A stretch of DNA of 64,000 nt from contig VYZI01000109.1 in NCBI GenBank assembly GCA_013397695.1, forward strand, positions 1,741,570 through 1,805,569, given 5' to 3'. A program made the position numbers and the translations under genes. The notes under the pieces are model-generated. The model did no database searches, had not been told where the DNA came from, and saw only the letters and a list, made by a program, of their open reading frames with translations. Shown here one piece after another: positions 25,835 through 38,500 of this stretch. This stretch comes from Centropus unirufus (Eukaryota; Chordata; Aves; Cuculiformes; Centropidae). Numbering within the stretch: the stretch's first letter is position 1; the number at the start of each line of letters is the position of its first letter.

Positions 25835-26758
25835 TTTTAGTTACCTGGCAATTGTAAGAACTTGTGTTTATGTAATGAACAAAAGCATTTTGTTTATATA
25901 ATTGTGGGGAGAGCTCATTACACAAGAATCATAAGACTGAGAAACCTGACTTGCAGTCTCTATTGGGTTTTACTGGTGAATGTGGAAGGGTCATGTCCTG
26001 CTGCCCATCTCACTGCTGGCCATGCCAGCTTTCTATCTCTATCACATGAGCCACCCTCAGTTGCAACCCCATATACCCTCAAACATCCATCAGTTGCCAT
26101 TTTCATTAGCCACCCTGGGAGCTAAAATCAAGCCATAGAGCGGGACATGTTCCTAGTTCCCCTGCTACACAGGTTTGATAGAAGCATCGAGTGTGCAGCT
26201 GAAGGCAGCAGTTTGTCAGTAAAAACTCAGAATGGCCATAGAGGCTGGTGTGTCGAAGAGGGATAGAATGTGACTTGAATATATATTTTGTACATTCTGT
26301 CTGCACTGCCACTAGAGTTGTTTCCTGTGCAATATGATTATTTTTTAATCTCAGCATTTCATGAGAGAGATTTTCCGTCTCCAGGTTCTAGCTGTGTTTG
26401 GTCAGTATTAGTGCCAGCAAAACCTGAAGCAGGCTTAAAGTTTATAATGTATGCCCCTGAAATAATAAGGAAAAGGCTTGATAATACTGCATGACTTTAT
26501 AATATTAAAAAGAGGTAGGAAATTTCATTTTCATTAGCTATGTCAAGTTTTGATAGGTACAGGCTGCTTTGAAAGGAAAACAAGAGCAGCAACTATGACT
26601 GCAGAAAGGCACTGGGGAGATTCCTCTCCCACCCATGAAAAACCTTTGAAAATTAGGACCAGACATTATTCAGCTGGCTCACACAACCACTGTCACAGTA
26701 ACTGGCTGACTCTGGGCATTTCCACAGCAATCTGATTGACTAACCAGTGCAAACCTAC

Positions 26759-26806
26759 TATAGCACACTTCACACCATATTTTATAGCACATCTCACACT
26801 ATATTT
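26759..26806. repeat. 24-bp imperfect tandem duplication
   Basis: Two adjacent 24-bp units (26759-26782 and 26783-26806), both starting TATAGCACA and ending TATTT, differ at three positions. The divergence implies an older event than the perfect duplications elsewhere in the window. Confidence 0.85.
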
Positions 26807-27174
26807 TTCATTATAAATGCCTCAGGAATCTCTGTTTCAACACCCATGCTTTTCATGAGACTGTCATTTTACAGGGCACAGTTAACTGATCATCAGTCAG
26901 GTCTGAAATCAAATTTAGAGCTCTCTGCAAATGCTTGTGTGCATTCATCATGTTTGTGTCTTGAAGCTCATCATCCCTCAAAAATGCAGCAAATACATGT
27001 TGTCTTAGTAAAAATAAAATACTGCATGAGTTTTAGGCCTTACCTAGAATAAACTATACACACCATTACTACCTTGCCTCTAGCCTTCAGCTTTACCGTC
27101 TAGCTTCCTCCTTTGTCCATCTATGTCTGTTGCATCTTCTGCTTGTTGTGATTAATGCACCGTATTTGTGTTTA

Positions 27175-27240
27175 TATGTGTATACACTACATACTGCATA
27201 TACATTGTATACACATAATGCACACTGTGTGCACATGTGG
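27175..27240. repeat. inverted repeat in TG/CA/TA-rich tract
   Basis: The perfect 12-bp arms TATGTGTATACA (27175-27186) and TGTATACACATA (27206-27217) flank a 19-nt loop. Immediately downstream, CACACTGTGTG and CACATGTG are further small palindromes. The tract is close to alternating purine-pyrimidine, a composition prone to Z-DNA and cruciforms. It is probably a decayed dinucleotide microsatellite. Confidence 0.8.
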
Positions 27241-29613
27241 TTTAAATAGATATGGGGAAATATGCATTGCTCCTGGTATGGAAAACATCACATAGCAAGG
27301 TTATTTATCTGTTTTAACATATGCATTATTAAACCAAGGGATTCACTGTATGAGAATCAAGAAACTTAATTTGTCTATTATTTTCAGCACTTTGATGTGA
27401 CCGTGAATTTTACTGGCTTAATATTTTAAAGGTTAGGCTCATTTTATCATAATTTCCACTAAATTTGATCTTTCTTTTAGGGTAATTTCTCCTAAAAATG
27501 AGAGGAAATATTTAAAAAATATTTTTTTTAAGTGCAAAGCAATTAATATTTCAGAATTTAAAGAAAATAAGACTTTATCCAACTTAAGCAGAACTAGGCA
27601 TGTTCTGCATTCGATACAATGGGAAACTGCTTTTGGCATTTACACAGAGGTATATGAGCAAGGAGGCATTTTGTTATGGAGAAGGTAACTCCATTATGTA
27701 TAATCTCAAAGAGTCAGCATAAAAATTTTTTATAGATTCTACTTTGCACCAGCGAAGCTGTGCATAAAGGAAATTCTCCCTATGAAACTTTATTGAAGAG
27801 TGGTCTGAGTTCCTCATAGTACATAGTTGGGTACTGCCCTAAAATAGCTACTAATAGAAAGAATTATTAAACTAGAACATGCCTGGAATACTGTTCCAAC
27901 CTGCAGTGTTCAAACTGATTTCAAGAAGCCCTATAATTAAGAAAGCTGGGACTATCCAAAAAGTCACAAGGATATTTTTTTGTAGCTGCTACAATCATTC
28001 CTCTCTAGCTGTTGGCTGAAGGAGGGTAGTCTTTGCTTGAACACCACTATCTTTCAGAGCAGAAGTAAAATATTTCAAATACAGACCATCTCCTATATGG
28101 GTAATCTCTTGAATATGCCAAGAATATTGCCCAATAAGGACCTTGACCTTCATTTTTTTTACTATATCTAAATCAACACCCATAATTTGAAGTCAGCTGC
28201 TGAAATGTGTAATCACAATCCCATATACTTCTGTCCTGATTCAGCTGGCTCTGATAAAGAACAGCCTCTATCCTTTATTATATGAATTCTCAATTCAGAG
28301 GGGAAGCCAAATACTAGGATAAATATAACTTATGTTTTATTCATGCAAATCCTTATTTTGGCAGATGGATAACTAGGTGCATTTCATTTTTAATAAATGT
28401 AACAAAAATTAATATATTGCAGGGCTGGCCTAAAACTGGCTACTTAAGTGAAAGACAAATACAGACCCTTAGATTCATGGCTGACAACTTGTAGCTTACA
28501 CGAAGACAACCCTGATCCTTGCTCTTATCAGGAAATATTTCCCAGAAGTGCATTCATCGTACTTGGAGGTTCCAAGAATTGCACATCCTTCTCTTGAGAA
28601 GTAGTTAGTAACCCTCTCCCATCCTTTCTATATCTCTCACTTTTTAAAGCTGAGAAGACTAGTTAATGCAAGGGAAATTTCAGACTCAAACCTCCTGTCC
28701 TGTAATTTAAAGATTCAATAAGAATCCTCCATTACCAGAAAGAACATCTTTTAAACTAGCAAGTTCTACCTTTTTTCAGTCCCTAAGCTGTGCAAAATAC
28801 TTTAGACTTCAGTATTTTTCTTCACAGGGTGAATTCTTCCTGATGTATTTACCATTCTATGGCAAAATAATACTACAAATCCTTTATAATTAGGATTTGA
28901 TTTTAAGCCTAATTGCAAAAGAATGTATTTAACTTGAGAGATTACATTATTCAGCTCATGTTTTGAAAATAGTAAGAGAGGGACTTACTCTCCATTCTGA
29001 CAATTGATCAAACAGCATCCTACAGATTGTTTATACACTGGGATTTTTTTAGCAAATTTAATGACTGCTCTATAGAACCTAGTTCACTGTTAATAATTCA
29101 AATATGCCTTCATTCTTAATTAAGATGAAAGCAATCTGATCCCCTTATCATATGTTCTTAAACTGTCATAAAATTAATTCAGTGCACAAACAATATGTGG
29201 ACTAATCTTAAACAGGAGAAAACAAGAAGATTTTTAAACCCCTTCCCTGAAAAGGTAACAATTTTATATGGACTAAAGCTCAACTTCCCATTCTGTGACC
29301 ACAATTTGCATATTCTGAACTTCATATTCAGCAAATTATGCATTCAGTTAACCAAGTACTTGCAATCATCACATTTTGGAATATGTTTTTTTCTTTTTTC
29401 AATGGTCTTTAAAAAACAATCCCAGGTCTCAGCACCTTCTCAATGAAGCCATTGGCAAATTCGCTCTGATTTCAGTCAGGTGTCCATGTTTTTCACTGCT
29501 GTATATGCAGTTTACAGATCTGCTGAATTATAAAATGTATGGAATGGAAAATTACATTTATGTTCAATAAATTCATTCCATATTACTCCAAGAGCTGCCT
29601 GTATGCACTGTCA
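27241..29613. other. unique AT-rich sequence, no gene seen
   Basis: All frames are under 85 codons and stops are frequent. No recognised repeat or structured element was found. Confidence 0.6.
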
Positions 29614-29651
29614 TTTTTATTGCATCCACTACTTTTTATTGCACCCCACTA
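29614..29651. repeat. 19-bp imperfect tandem duplication
   Basis: Two adjacent units (29614-29632 and 29633-29651) share TTTTTATTGCA and CCACTA, with about two differences. This is a short slippage-type duplication in noncoding sequence. Confidence 0.8.
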
Positions 29652-31000
29652 ACAGCTCTGCTATGTGAAAACAAGTCCTGGGAAATGCTTGACCCGGGAA
29701 TAAGACAGAACTTGTACCAGAACTCGAAGTACATAAGGCAGACAACTTCAACATCATGAGAACTTGTTACGCTAAAAAAATTGCAAGGTGCACTCCAGTA
29801 GTTCTCATTAACAAGAATTTTCTTTACATTAACAGGCAATTTTGAGAAACAAATATTTGTGGGAGCTTGTCTGTTAAAGGATGGGAAAAAAGGGTTACGT
29901 TTGACAAATTCCTCATTTCAAATCATGCAAATAATTGGCTCCATGGGGTGCTTACTCTAGAGAGATTTTTTCACAACCTGAAAGAGGGAATTGATAGACT
30001 ATGAAGTAAAACACTGAGAAGGAAGGAGAAAGCAAGTTCCATAGAAAATCAGAGAAAATTTAGGTTTTTATGCTTTGCAGTAAGCACTGTTAAAATTGCA
30101 ATAAAAATGAAGAAAATGTTCAAAAGTTTGTTTTTTCTTGTGACTTCTGTAACATGTGATGCTCCCTTAGGCAAAAATCTTAGAACTACCATACTGCAAA
30201 CCTTTCCAGCTTACTGCTGTCTCACTGAGGTGATTCTTAAAAGAGGCAAATTAAGCTGGCTGAACAATTATTAGACAAATCCATGTTTTCACTAGAAATG
30301 TGCTAGGACATATTCACATACCACTTTGTGCTGCTGCAATAATGCAAAGCATCAAATGAGCAGTTGAATGTAGCAAAACTGAGCCCCTGACGGGAATTAA
30401 AGACTTATTCGTTGATGGTTTAATCCATGTTAGCTATTTTAGCCAAGGTTCGCTTGGATTAAGGATGTACAGTTTTGGAATTCAATCATATCTTGAGAAC
30501 CCTATTCCCTATGGAGGAAGTCTCCGTCATTTGCTGAGTTTCTAGAGGTGGGTTTATGGTCACTCCAGTGACTTCTGCTGCAGCATTTCACCAGGCTCTG
30601 TGCAAGCACAAGAGAGTTCAAATGAAACCCCGCATCCCTCAAAAATGCAAATCTTTTGTTCTCTGTTCACTATTGATAGGAAGAAGGGGAGGAGGTGGAG
30701 TTGCAGGAAAGGAAGGGGAGGGTAAAATCTGTTTTTAGAGCTTAGAAAATCTCTTCTTTAAATAAAGAGTAAGCAAAGAGCTCAGACTCCTGTGTATGAA
30801 AAGAGTTACGGAGAGACCAAAGTACCTAAGCGTACACTCAGGTATTGCAGAAAAAGAAAGGGAATATACTGAAAAGCCTAGATTTAAAATGAAGAAAGTT
30901 AAAGAATTGTTCTTTAAAGTAACCAACTAATTCTTAAAGAACATTCCAATTCTTCTATGTAGAGGAATTTCAAAGCAAAACCAAATTAATACTTTTTATT
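29652..31000. other. noncoding sequence with a purine-rich patch
   Basis: No coding frame is credible. A G/A-rich segment at 30677-30723 contains repeated GGGGAGG and AAGGAAGG motifs on the plus strand. It is too short and irregular to be called a microsatellite. Confidence 0.55.
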
Positions 31001-31032
31001 AGAAGTATAAAATTTCAGAAGTATAAAATGCA
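31001..31032. repeat. 16-bp imperfect tandem duplication
   Basis: AGAAGTATAAAAT begins both 16-bp units (31001-31016 and 31017-31032); only the last three bases differ. Confidence 0.8.
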
Positions 31033-34000
31033 CTATCTGACCAATTTCACAAGAGCTGCATTCTTTTCTACCTTATGTTTGCATTATTTTACATTATTCC
31101 TCTAAGAATCAAATTTAGCAGCACTGATGGTTTAAATTCAGCATAAAAATAAAATTCAGCAAATGTCATGGCAGCAAACCAAACATTTAATGTCAGGTTC
31201 CCTTATGTTCAACACTTTGCTAAAGCTTCTCATCCATCGATTAGACAATTTTTGAATACTTTACTTTGTAATTAAAAAATAAATCTCTTGTTCTTGGTAT
31301 TATTTTGTGGGAAGAATTGCTCCTTAATGTAACAACCTCAATATGCCTCCTGGTACATATATACGTACAGGCATTTTTTCTCCAATTTTCTAGTCTTACT
31401 TACTATTGTCATAATTAAGCAGTTTCTTTCTACGAAGACTTTGCACATAATACATGGTTCTGCAAATGGACCCACGCAGAGAGCCAATCTATTTCCCAGC
31501 AAGGCTACAAAACTCTCTAGAGTCAGCCTGCAAAGACTGTAATCACAGGAGTGAAACCTTAAATAAGTGTGAGGAGGCCACACCAATTAAGACAGGAAAC
31601 AGAGTGTTTCACATTACCCAGGGGCTCAGGAGGAAAAGTGGGATGACATGAAAAACAGAAGGAATAGGAATGCATGGGTGGAGTGAACTGAGGAAGATGT
31701 TGTTGCCATTACAGGCAGTGAGAAAAACTTGCAAGACAGAAAAACGGCAAGACAAAAAATACTCCAGCCACATAATGACCTTTACGTTTGAACTCAGTCT
31801 AGAGACTTTTCACCAGCACATTGGGAATCAGCCAACATTGTGCAACCGACCTTCCTGACAGACGCAGTGAAGTGAGTATGGCTGTGATTTTGACATGTAC
31901 TCGCAAAATCTATCAAAATATAGATTCATACAGATACATAAAAGGAGTTGTACAGCTGCAAATATCTGATGGAGGTATTGCATGTTTATCTTCAGTCCAG
32001 TACAACTGAACGTACAGTATCCATACACTGGTTAAGCAGCAGCATTAGCAGCAGCAAAAATCTTTTAGATATTTGGGCCAAGAAAACAAATGGTCACATT
32101 AATTTGATTCGATATCTATTTGCTTATTTCAAGCCTTTAAGACAAAAGTTTTCTGTAAAATCTGATTGTTTCATCAAAACAGCATGATTTTGAGCTATCC
32201 GCCATCCTACACATTTTTGAAATTACAAAATAATGAACAGTATCACCATAGACTAAAGCAATTATAATCTGTAAAACATCTTTTTTGCCAAATATATTTA
32301 TGACTCATTAATGTTTACTGCTGTACAGTGTATACTTCAAAGCACAGAGCTGGTCCTGGAAAGTTTTACAGCATGAGGTGTGAAATCTGAAATACCACAA
32401 GGACAAACAGTCTGAACTCACACAGCTCACTGTAAACACAAATAACTGTCCATATGAAATTTAATAACAGAAAAAAAAGATTGTCAAGTTTTATTGTCTT
32501 GTGTAGACAATATTGCAGTGAATGGAATCTTCAGTATGCAAACAGCCCCTTTGATTTTTTTGCCATTTCATTCCATCCTGCCTTACTTGGGGTGCTCTGG
32601 CCTGTGTGTAAACAAACACAAACCTTTCTCTAAAATTGTACAGCCAGGGTGGATTAAGCAGGGAGGTAAGAAGCTGGCATTAACACAGCCCAGTGCTTTG
32701 CAGTTCTCTGTAAGAAAGTCCCTAGGTGCTGTTCAGCCTTTCCTGTGTATATCAGGACTGTAAGTCATTGTTGCATCAGTGGGGCACGGATGACATGAAA
32801 TCACAATGTTGCTGGATCATGGCCACTGCACTCTCTAATTTGTAGAATCACATTTGCAGCAGGTATGATTCTGGACTGCTAAAACCATTTGTATATGGTG
32901 ACAACTTCTGTTTACAAACTCGTTTTTCATGTCCTCTTTGCTTTAAGACTACATCACAGTTTCACTGGACTTATTAATTGCTTAAGCATAACATTTACAG
33001 GAGGATTTATCTTTTCCAGCTTCAGCATTTTTTCACTAATAACATTAATGCCTGGCAATCTCTACCAGCCAGTGCAATGAAAACTGTCTGGATGTACAGC
33101 ATACAAAGTATTCTTGTACAGAAACATCCTCCCAGCGCTCATCAGGCCAAAAGCCATTTCCTTTCTGTTCACTAACACTCCATAGAAATGACTGAACACT
33201 GCAGTGAAAGGAAAGACTTCATCTTAAAAGGCTGCCTGCCATTAAATTTCAGTCTATGCTCTTTTTTCTCTCAGTCCTCCATACTCCTTCTACAGTCTAA
33301 TTCCCTAAACGGACATAATTTCAGGAATATCCACGTGTATATTCTGATGACAAAGAAACACTATCATCTAAAGCACTGTGGTAGGGTAATGTGTGAGCTG
33401 AAAACTAAAGCATGTGCGGTATACAAAGTGCTGCTCATATTGTTAATAAATAAGTGTGAACATACGCAAAATACTCTGCATTCATACTGCCTGAGACTGC
33501 AAATGCAAAAAGAAATCAGGTCAAATCAATTTTTTTTAAGACTTCACTTTCTGTATCAATCTCCCGTTCTGATCCACGGGGAGCATATTGTTTGTTCCAA
33601 AATAATAACTTACGGTGATATTCTGCTTCTGTCATGTTTCTTTCTTTTTAAGACTGGTTATTGAAAGGCAAACAGCATCCCCATGCCTTCTGCCTCTGAA
33701 AAGTGTATGAAAAAGTGCTACTCATGGTGGAATTTATCAGCTTCTATAGTTAAAGTCAGATGCTTAAGGCTATTTAGCACAATTAGAGCCAGATGCTCTC
33801 AATCACATACAAAATTCCTTTGATGTCCCTGAAGAGAAAAAAAAAGAACGTCGTTTTCTTTTTATAAGGATTTTCAAACAGTCTACTTTCTAACACTGAC
33901 TTTTAATTTTGTAAGGGGTCTCACAAATAAAAATATGTTTTCTTTCAGTGGCCATTGGTATTTAGCACTTGTCTCCTTTTTTGGAAACAGGGAAGAGAAC

Positions 34001-35490
34001 AAATTAGCATAGACAAATAGACAGGAGTTCTCAACTTCTTTACATAGTCACAGGGAATACTCCAATGTGGCAATATTTTGTGACACTGTTACGGAAAGTA
34101 TGGTTTCAGATAGAAATGACCTCTGATGTAGGACACTGATATTTGAATTTCTATAATGAGAATTTCATCTTTCTTACTTAATAAAAGTTCTCCTCCCATT
34201 AAGGCAACTAAGAAAAAATATAAATTGAAGCCACACAGGTTGCAAGCCTTTTGCTTGGAATATCTATTCAATTAGGACTATTACATATGCTTAATTATGT
34301 TCATTCTGGAGAGGTTTTGGTGGAGTGTATTCTGAAAGCTGTCCTATGTAATTATCTCCAAATATTAATTGGAACTACTGCTCATCCATACTGAAAACTA
34401 AAGCAATATTTATTTACAAAATCCAGAAGCCATTGATATATAGGGAAAACATAATATTTGTTCATTTTAACCTGAAGCTCAGAGACTGAAGAATTTTTTG
34501 GGGTAATAAAGATACATTTAAAATCCCACAGGGTGTTTTGAAATAGTCAGGTTCTTGAACACTTGTAATGCAATAACATAAGTGACAGCAAACTCCTCAG
34601 AATAGTAAACATTAGACAGAAATATCTATGTCTGTCAGCTCGAAACGTATCATTATAGAATTACAACTGTGTCTTGAGTGAGATTTTAAAACTACAGATG
34701 ATTCAGTGACCTAATCTGATTGCTTATACATGTTGGAATTTACCAAGTGAGTAAAATCTTTAAATATTTGAAAACATTAACAGATGCAGAAATGAAAATT
34801 ATTTGAGAAAAAAAACATTTTTTTCAGAAATTTCACTTAAAAGTGTGATGTATTTTGGGCTTCCTCCTGCTTTTAATTTTAGAATTTTATCCTGAATTTT
34901 CCTGGTTTATTTCTAGCTGTTCTGTGGGAAATCCCAATACGGCTCTGCCACATGATAACCCTGTTCACGTGCTGCTCTGGATGCACTTTGGCTGCGTGAT
35001 GTCCCATTGCTTCAGACTGCTTTACAGAAGTCACAATGTGATCTGCTGCGGGACCAATGTTTATGTGACTTGAGGCATCAAATAGATGCCTTCTGTCATT
35101 GACAAGGGAGAAAACTGCACACTGGACATAATTTCCCAGCACAGTAGACATATGCCAGCATTAGGTGCACTGTCATGACTGGACAAAGTCATTACCTCAG
35201 AAAAATCTCTCTTCCCCCTCTTGAAGATTAAGAAATATTTTGAGGAAGAAGTTGTTTAGAAAAGGAAATGTTTTTATGTTACTGCTGGGAGATGAGGCAC
35301 AAAATTTTACACTCTTCTACAGCTGCACATCATGTCAAAAAAAGGAAACAAAGATGCCGTGAAATTGCATGAAAGCTGAAATCTCCCATTAAACAGTTCG
35401 AGGTGGGTTTATTTCTATTTTTTTTCTGTAAAGAAATAAGAAAAATTACTACTGTTTCTTCAGCAGAGAAACAGAAATAACCATTTCCAC
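31033..35490. other. noncoding sequence, no gene supported
   Basis: A 158-codon frame (33188-33664 plus) is the second longest in the window but has no recognisable domain and an AT-driven composition rich in leucine, serine, histidine and cysteine. A patch at about 34920-35110 is richer in CpG than its surroundings, is open on both strands, and includes a 7-bp hairpin (AGGCATC/GATGCCT, 35073-35091). It could be a conserved element but has no assignable function. Confidence 0.5.
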
Positions 35491-35512
35491 CTCTATTTTT
35501 TTAAAAATAGAG
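35491..35512. repeat. perfect AT-rich palindrome, 10-bp arms
   Basis: CTCTATTTTT (35491-35500) and AAAAATAGAG (35503-35512) are perfect reverse complements around TT. The surrounding 100 bp repeats related motifs (AGAAATAAGAAA twice, CTATTTTTTT twice), suggesting local duplication and inversion. Confidence 0.9.
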
Positions 35513-38500
35513 AAATAAGAAAGGTCACTTCTTTTGTGCTCAGCTGAGAAATGACTGGGAAATTCTGTGGTTTAAACACCCAGCACCTACAGAGAGAGGA
35601 AGGGAAGTCTTACAAGAAATTAGAGTTAACTCAGATCACTTGGCCAACTAGAGAGAATACTTGCTTGTGAGGTCCAGGAGTCGGATTTGTATGTCTCCAA
35701 GTAGTAATTCACAGGAAAGAACAATTTATCATGTAAGGTGATTGCTCATCACAGCTCCCAGAAAGACAAAAGGTTGTCTATTACTTTCACACACCTTCAC
35801 CTTACGACTGCCAGCTTGAAAAGGCTTGTTAGGCCAGTTGTCTTAGATACCAAAGTGTGGGAAGTGGTTTCACGCAGGGAATCCATTTTTGCAGAGATAC
35901 TTGTATTAGAACTGAACTAAACTTCTGAGGAACAGACCTTCAGAGGCACAGCCATCTCCAGCATTTCCTCAATGTCAGTGTCTGTTGTGGTATTTATGTA
36001 GCTTATATGATATTGTTTAATTTGTATAGAAATGCGATCTTTAAAATAGCTGATAACAACTCATAAAACTCAGTGTTAGCCCCTGCAGATGCAGTTCTGG
36101 GAATGTTTCATGTTTGCAGCTCATTCACTTCAGTCTCTGTTAACTGCAAGTTCTTTTTAAATCCTTTTGACTTCATCTCACCATGCAGTTCTCACAAACT
36201 GCTTGGCTCTGGGGCTGAATCAATACATTCAACTCAGAGAACTTTCCTGTAGGATTTTGACACAGATGAGAGGGAAGCAATTGCATCCTGTAGTTACGTA
36301 GACATTCTGAAACTTGCCAGGCACTATAGTCAGCTGTGGGCAAGGGAAAGATCCCACGCGCCCTAAACTTGGAGGGCACATATGTCTATTTACCACCCAA
36401 ATCCACATGTGAGCAGTACTGAATGTGCCTCAGGTGGACAAATAAGGACTATTTTCTTGTTCCTTCAGTTTTTAAAAAATAGTAACAATGTCCTTTCTCA
36501 GACTAAAAGGGCAATTTAAATATTTTAATCTCCAGTGACCTAATTGTTCTTCAAGGTCTTCCTGTCCTGTTGGATAAGATTACAATTTTAGAGAAGTTAC
36601 ACATAAAATGAATTTGTTTCAATGTGTCTCTCAGAACTAAACTCAGCCTTCTATGTGTAGTTCAAATAACATAGGAGCAGGTTTCACTCTGAGATTTACA
36701 CTGGTGGAAACAGATATAGTCCTGACAAAATTCCTGGTAACAGTCATTAAGGGATAGAAGATACAGTGGTACCCGGAGACTTTTGGTTCCTTATCACCTG
36801 CAAATGCAGTGCCAGATAACAGAGATCCAAACAGTCAACAGATTCGGAAAGGAGCATCTGAACTTGCCCATCTTCCTGGCCATGGTGGTGCCAGTGTCTG
36901 TAAAGCCACAAGGAGAGACTAAAGATGTTGTGGTATTACTGCAGTCCCTGTTAACCAACCCCCAGGTACAGAATCCTGCATCAGAATCCATGTGCTCATC
37001 CTAGCAGCAGCAAAGGGTATGGATGGTGCCATATTTTGCTTTTTTTAGCATATTTTGAATTGGAAATCTCCCTGTTCTCCTAAGTAGCAAAGTATTACAG
37101 ATAGAGGATATCCTTGTGGTACACATAAGAAGTGACACAGGTAAGAAAACCACTGCTAAAATGACAATAATGATGAGATGCCCTAATTCAGTGACAATAT
37201 ACCTACTGTAATCAGAGAAGTACCCTCAGCTGACAAGCGTGACCATGGCCATCACAACGGCTGCAGTCTTCTAAGGAAAATGTAGAATGTTCAGTTGTGC
37301 TGCTGGGTCATTTTTACTGTCTGCAATGATACGACTGAGGCAATGAATTTGTTTAAAATATTGAAAAGCAGTATGGAATTTACCAGGATTTTCTTAATTT
37401 TAAGGGGGCTTTCTGTTGTTCTTGCTTACAGCACTGAATTAGCAGAGAATATGAATAAAAGTTACGTAGGAATACATGCAATATAGATTTTAGCCCTAGA
37501 AAAGGAAACAGAAAATTATAAAAACTTCTATCCATGACTGAGAGGGTTTTGCTCTGTTTCTTGTGGAAACTATTTTGCAGCTGCTGACCATTTGTCTGAA
37601 TTAACAACAGACCTTTATTTCTTCTTGGTCTGACAGATTGTGTATGCTGGACTGCTCCATAAGATTTTTCCAGTATATCGTGGCAGTGCATAAGCACATT
37701 AAATTTTTTCGAGGGGGAAGGGAAAATCTCATCAGATATCATTTGTTAAGTACTATATTCAGGGAGTTTTGAAGATTTCTAGCAGTATAGAACATTTGTA
37801 AAGCAGCTCTACTGACTGCAAATTTTATTTTACCTTTAACTGCTCCATGAATAGCCCAAGGACAAAACTGGCAGCCTGTGGAGTGTCAGATGAAATGACT
37901 AGTTTTTAAGCTTTAAAATTGGTCATTAGACTTTCCCATTAGCCGTTTCTATTAGTTCAGCTGCACCAAGCCTATCAGCATAGGGAATCCTGTGATAGGC
38001 ATGTTGCCATAGTACCATATTTAGCAATGTACTAATTAAAACTGCTGAAAGTAAGTGATTTCAATTTGATGCAGTGTCAGGAGTGAAAGATGGAGTAAGC
38101 CTTGCAATATCAGTATCTGTGATTCAAAAGAAGTGGATATCTTCATGTGTATGTGATGTAGATAAAGAATTTGTCACACCACCACCCTGAATCATCCCCA
38201 GGATATATTAGTGGCAGGCTTTATATCTGTACTGGACAAAACAAAAAACTGCATTCAGTATTGAATTTAAGTGCTGAAGTATAACAACCAGTCCATTTCA
38301 CAGATCTCACAATGGCACAGATATTACAGTGCACAAGTACTGCCATAATCTACCAAAGTCCTGACTTCTGTAAAATAACATAAACCATTCCTGACAGTTT
38401 TTGCTCAAATCTACAGTGTTTCCTCACTTGCAGTGACTCTCCTTCTCCTTGGTCTTCTTACCTTCTCAATTCTTTTACACACATCCTTTGGCAGAGCTGT

